Of a stretch of 25,332 nucleotides of DNA, positions 22,606 through 25,332 are shown in pieces (position 1 is the first letter of the stretch; every line of letters begins with the position of its first letter). The notes below the pieces were generated by a model. It had not been told where the DNA came from and made no database searches. It saw only the letters and a program-made list of their open reading frames with translations. Origin of the DNA: JBMOLL01 sp049325415 (GTDB lineage Bacteria > Bacteroidota > Bacteroidia > Bacteroidales > GCA-2748055); the NCBI GenBank assembly GCA_049325415.1, contig JBMOLL010000002.1:1-25332 (forward strand), written 5' to 3'. The position numbers and the translations under genes were made by a program.

Positions 22606-23574
22606 TCAGACCGTACCGTTAATGGTGATGATTTTACCGGCTTGATCGTATTCCAGTTCGACCACCTTCATGCTCCGCAGCCAGGTTTTCCCGCCGGAAG
22701 GCACGCTGTCGTGGTGGAAGAGGTACCATTTCCCTTTAAATTCAACAATGGAGTGATGGGTGGTCCAGCCTACAACGGGGGTGAGGATCACTCCCTGGTA
22801 GGTAAAGGGCCCATAGGGATTGTCGCCTGTGGCATAGCACAACAGGTGGGTGTTTCCGGTGGAATAGGAGAAATAGTATTTGTCGCCGTATTTGTGCATC
22901 CAGGAAGCCTCAAAAAAACGCCGGTTGTGATCGCCTGCCCGGAGCACTTCGCCTTTCTCATCAAGTATGATGACCGGACGGGGTTCTTCGGCGAAACTGA
23001 CCATATCCTCACCCAGTTTTACGACCCGGGAAGGCAGGGCCGGTTCATGGTCGGCCGGCTCATGGCCGCATTCTATGGCCTTATTGTCTCTGTACCGCTG
23101 CAACTGGCCGCCCCATAATCCCCCGAAATACATATAGTGCGCACCATCCCTGTCGGCAAAAACACAGGGGTCGATGGAATAGCTGCCCGGTATGGGAGCC
23201 TCCAGTGCTTTAAAGGGACCTTCCGGACGATCGCTGAGAGCGACGCCGATCCGGAAGATATCGGTCTTGTCCTTCGCCGGGAAATAAAGATAATAGCGCC
23301 CATTTTTAAATGCTGCGTCACAGTCCCACAACTGACGTCCTGCCCAGGGAATATCTGCCAGGTCGAGCCCAATACCGTGATCGGTGACCGTACCTTCGGG
23401 AGCATCCATGGAAAAGATATGATAATCCCTCATGTCAAAATGATCGCCCAGATCATTTTCCTGGATCCCCGATTCAATATCATGGGATGGGTAGATATAC
23501 AACCGGCCGTTGAAAACATGTACGGCGGGATCGGCGGTGTAAAGGTTGTCGACCAGGTATCTCGGTTTTTTCAT
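22606..23574 (-). CDS. GH43-family glycoside hydrolase (xylosidase/arabinofuranosidase type)
   Basis: A 322-residue, single-domain five-bladed beta-propeller of family GH43. The catalytic base is D15 in YTADPAVHVFNGRLYIY, the pKa-modulating Asp is D135 in SYSIDPCVFADRDG, and the general acid is E222 in FFEASWMHKYGDKYYFSYS. Repeated blade motifs (GRYYLYFPA, GAHYMYFGG, GKWYLFHHD) are visible. Length equals the bare catalytic domain, with no carbohydrate-binding module. There is no signal peptide (it starts MKKPRYLVDN), so it probably acts on imported oligosaccharides in the cytoplasm, removing xylose or arabinose from the non-reducing end. It stands alone on the minus strand, 9 kb from the SusC/D genes and oppositely oriented, so it cannot be taken as their partner. 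Confidence 0.9.
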   Translation of the reverse strand: MKKPRYLVDNLYTADPAVHVFNGRLYIYPSHDIESGIQENDLGDHFDMRDYHIFSMDAPEGTVTDHGIGLDLADIPWAGRQLWDCDAAFKNGRYYLYFPAKDKTDIFRIGVALSDRPEGPFKALEAPIPGSYSIDPCVFADRDGAHYMYFGGLWGGQLQRYRDNKAIECGHEPADHEPALPSRVVKLGEDMVSFAEEPRPVIILDEKGEVLRAGDHNRRFFEASWMHKYGDKYYFSYSTGNTHLLCYATGDNPYGPFTYQGVILTPVVGWTTHHSIVEFKGKWYLFHHDSVPSGGKTWLRSMKVVELEYDQAGKIITINGTV

Positions 23575-23662
23575 TAGCTGGGTATTAGAATTATTTATTG
23601 CTCGTCACTTCACGTAATCGTTTTCAGCAATCCCGCATAAAATACCTGACGGATTCCGGGTC

Positions 23663-24136
23663 TCAGAAATTATCTTCTTCGATTTCCGAATGTATCGGAC
23701 ATTTTTCTCCGCCACTGAGCCCTTCGATGGTGACCTGGTTGGTGGTAATATCTTCCAGGGTCACGGATCTGAAATAGTCGATCATCAGGGCATTCAGGCC
23801 CGCCCAGAAGCCTTTGACGGCACAGATACGGATCCGCGGACAGGAAGAAGAGTTGTAAGCGCATTCATTTACCGAGAACCCGGGTTCAAAGGCATGATAG
23901 ATATCCAGCATTGTGATCTCTTTTGCATCCCTTGTCAGTTTGTAGCCGCTCTTTTTTCCTCCGGCATTTCTGATCAGACCCGCAGTTTTCAGGGCAACGA
24001 TGATATGATCCAGGTACTTGATGGAAATATCCTGGTTGATGGCAATATCCTTCTGAAATACACCTTCTGAACTGTCGTTCAGCGACAATTCGAGCATGGT
24101 TCGGATTCCGTATCGTATTCGGGTGTTAAATTTCAC
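23663..24136 (-). CDS. Rrf2-family transcriptional regulator with three-Cys cluster
   Basis: A 157-residue winged-helix protein: MKFNTRIRYGIRTMLELSLN, then the recognition helix region ISIKYLDHIIVALKTAGLI and wing AGGKKSGYKLTRDAKEIT, all standard for Rrf2. C92, C99 and C105 in NECAYNSSSCPRIRICAVKGFW form a C-x6-C-x5-C array at the position of the Fe-S ligands of IscR and NsrR, so it may sense iron-sulfur status, nitric oxide or redox. A cluster is inferred, not seen. The start is GTG at 24136, overlapping the upstream YceI stop by 4 nt (GTGA), so the two are translationally coupled. It probably regulates its own operon. Confidence 0.88.
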   Translation of the reverse strand: MKFNTRIRYGIRTMLELSLNDSSEGVFQKDIAINQDISIKYLDHIIVALKTAGLIRNAGGKKSGYKLTRDAKEITMLDIYHAFEPGFSVNECAYNSSSCPRIRICAVKGFWAGLNALMIDYFRSVTLEDITTNQVTIEGLSGGEKCPIHSEIEEDNF

Positions 24137-24735
24137 TGCAGATTTTCCGAAAACTGTTCACTGACAGTAAAGATAATGGAAAAATTTATATCCAGTTCAT
24201 TTTCCACTTTTATAAGACCTACCATCTTTTCGGGCGGATCGATCCCAAAATCGGTCAGGCGAATCTGCTGCGCCCCTTCCAGCGCCACATGTTCCCCGTC
24301 AATTCGTTTCACACGGCAGGCGATCAGGTAGTTATTTTCCTTTCCAGCCATAGTGATACTGACCGGTAAAGAGATGTTCAGTTCTTTGCCGGGAAGCATG
24401 ACTTCCTGCAGCAGGTTGATGGTGATATAGGGATTGTGGTCGGCATCGGTGAGGTCCAGAAAATCATCACGGATGGGTTCGGGGCGACTGGTAAAGGATT
24501 CGAGCGGGATTGCGATTGAACCGGATAAGGTGCTCCGGTCGGGACTGATATGAAAGGCAGAGGGAAGAGAACTTCCTTCTCCTGTTGTACTTGATAATTC
24601 GAAACGGCTCAGATTGGTTCGTCCAAGGATCCGGATCTGTGTGGAAAGAAAATCCCCGCCGCCGGCTCCTGCTGCCGAAACAGCCAGGAGCGGGGTGAGG
24701 AGAAAAATGCCGGTGAAGAAGTATCTTCTCAACAT
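24133..24735 (-). CDS. Exported YceI-like lipid-binding protein
   Basis: A 200-residue protein starting at the ATG at 24735, which gives signal peptide MLRRYFFTGIFLLTPLLAVS and cleavage near AAGAG. An upstream in-frame start at 24825 would add 30 residues through a hairpin region and ahead of the signal. The mature part fits the YceI fold, a lipocalin-like barrel for isoprenoids: ILGRTNLSRFELSS, then LSGSIAIPLESFTS and the DADHNPYITINL region. YceI proteins are periplasmic and linked to stress or quinone/isoprenoid handling. It is followed with a 4-nt overlap by the Rrf2 regulator. No heme or Cys motif is present. Confidence 0.82.
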   Translation of the reverse strand: MLRRYFFTGIFLLTPLLAVSAAGAGGGDFLSTQIRILGRTNLSRFELSSTTGEGSSLPSAFHISPDRSTLSGSIAIPLESFTSRPEPIRDDFLDLTDADHNPYITINLLQEVMLPGKELNISLPVSITMAGKENNYLIACRVKRIDGEHVALEGAQQIRLTDFGIDPPEKMVGLIKVENELDINFSIIFTVSEQFSENLQ

Positions 24736-24749
24736 TTCTTTAAGTTTAA

Positions 24750-24829
24750 AAACGTGTCCCGCGCAGCACCACAGTTTACCTAAAACCCAACAGTAATGAT
24801 CTACGACACCTATCAGACGGGACACGTTT
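24750..24829 (-). terminator. Long-loop hairpin between the barrel gene and YceI
   Basis: AAACGTGTCCCG (24829-24818, minus strand) pairs perfectly over 12 bp with CGGGACACGTTT (24761-24750), with a 56-nt loop and then TTTAAACTTAAAG. It starts 9 nt after the stop of the outer-membrane gene and ends 15 nt before the YceI ATG. It could be a weak terminator or an attenuator controlling how much transcription passes into YceI and Rrf2. No leftward promoter is seen in the loop. Confidence 0.5.
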
Positions 24830-24838
24830 AATCCTGGA

Positions 24839-25332
24839 TCAGAAGGAAATTCCGGCTTCTACCATAATGCCGCTGAATCCTGCATCTGCTCCGTATTTTG
24901 AAAGGAAATTATCATAAGACTGGTTTACATATTCTGCCTTAACTACCATATCGGGAGTGAGGAACCAGCCCGCTCCGGCCTGAAGACGGGTAATGCTCAT
25001 CGACTGGTCGTTGCTTACCTTGTTGAAACGACCGCCTGCAAAGAACTGATCTTCCTTGCCAAAACGATAAAGCAGGTCGCCTGCCAGCTGGGTGTATTTA
25101 AAAGCTGCTCCGCCAAAGGCTGAAGTACCGGTGGCCTGTTCGGCGGTTCCGAAAAACTCAAAGCCATAGGCCTGGGCAAAAATGTTGAACATGAATGCGT
25201 TCAGCTCGTCCGTGAACCCGGGTCCCCAGTTGCCCGACAGGTGATTGCTGGTGATGTCAACATCGGTAGCGCTGTTGGTCTGGGTGTTCATGATCAGGTA
25301 ATAGCGTGAACCCGTGCGGTCGCCATAGTATA
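24839..25332 (-). CDS. Outer-membrane beta-barrel/porin-like protein, C-terminal part
   Basis: The frame is open to the window edge (an ATG at 25291 is internal: the frame continues upstream as YYGDRTGSRYYLI), so the true start is outside. The visible 164 residues alternate in beta-strand fashion with aromatic girdle residues (FNIFAQAYGFEFFG, AGDLLYRFGKEDQFFAGGRF, AGAGWFLTPDMVVKAEYVNQ) and end in MVEAGISF, with the C-terminal Phe typical of outer-membrane barrels. The pattern resembles phosphate-selective-porin-like or other small-molecule channel proteins of Bacteroidota. The exact family is uncertain without the N-terminus. It lies upstream of YceI and Rrf2 on the same strand, separated by a hairpin. 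Confidence 0.75.
   Translation of the reverse strand, partial: YYGDRTGSRYYLIMNTQTNSATDVDITSNHLSGNWGPGFTDELNAFMFNIFAQAYGFEFFGTAEQATGTSAFGGAAFKYTQLAGDLLYRFGKEDQFFAGGRFNKVSNDQSMSITRLQAGAGWFLTPDMVVKAEYVNQSYDNFLSKYGADAGFSGIMVEAGISF

Noticed and set aside
22606..23574. GH43 enzyme as the missing partner of the SusC/D operon
   Set aside because: It is 9 kb away on the other strand with a signalling cluster between, and lacks a signal peptide. Proximity alone does not support a shared locus.

Overview
The window looks like a chromosomal segment of a Bacteroidota bacterium, probably Bacteroidales or Marinilabiliales. The evidence is a SusC/SusD pair with surface lipoproteins, LytS/LytTR signalling, weak Shine-Dalgarno sequences, and several promoters of the Bacteroidota type (TTG, about 17-20 nt, then TAnnTTTG). 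Codon use and composition look uniform, and I see no integrase, transposase or CRISPR array.

Layout. (1) Positions 1-5281, minus strand: a tight five-gene operon, in transcription order a PqqD-like small protein, an ATP-grasp ligase, a fold-III PLP decarboxylase, a urea-transporter/M23-peptidase fusion and a secreted TPR-like protein cut by the window edge. I do not recognise it as a described pathway. It is the best candidate here for a new system, plausibly making and handling a small amide or modified peptide at the cell envelope. (2) 5282-6170: a divergent control region followed by what looks like a stand-alone structured RNA of about 515 nt, with its own promoter, many hairpins (two closed by UCCG loops) and a 13-bp intrinsic terminator. 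It matches none of the RNAs I know by eye. (3) 6229-6939: a secreted, highly charged heptad-repeat protein. (4) 7245-13742: a SusC, SusD and two-lipoprotein operon for uptake of an unknown ligand, closed by a strong terminator.

(5) 13857-21034: a signalling cluster. A LytTR response regulator is transcribed leftward. Three LytS-type membrane proteins and a zinc-metallopeptidase lipoprotein form a rightward operon, and a soluble LytS-type kinase follows. The middle membrane protein has lost both the phospho-acceptor His and the ATP-binding Asn, so it looks like a pseudokinase. A possible 75-nt small RNA lies between the peptidase and the soluble kinase. (6) 21286-22143: a small secreted unknown, a 20-bp terminator hairpin, and tRNA-Ser(GCU) with a near-ideal promoter. 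(7) 22144-22520: structured repeats directly behind the tRNA. (8) 22606-25332, minus strand: a GH43 glycosidase, an Rrf2 regulator with three clustered Cys translationally coupled to an exported YceI-like protein, and the C-terminal part of an outer-membrane beta-barrel.

All calls rest on reading the sequence. No database or folding search was run.
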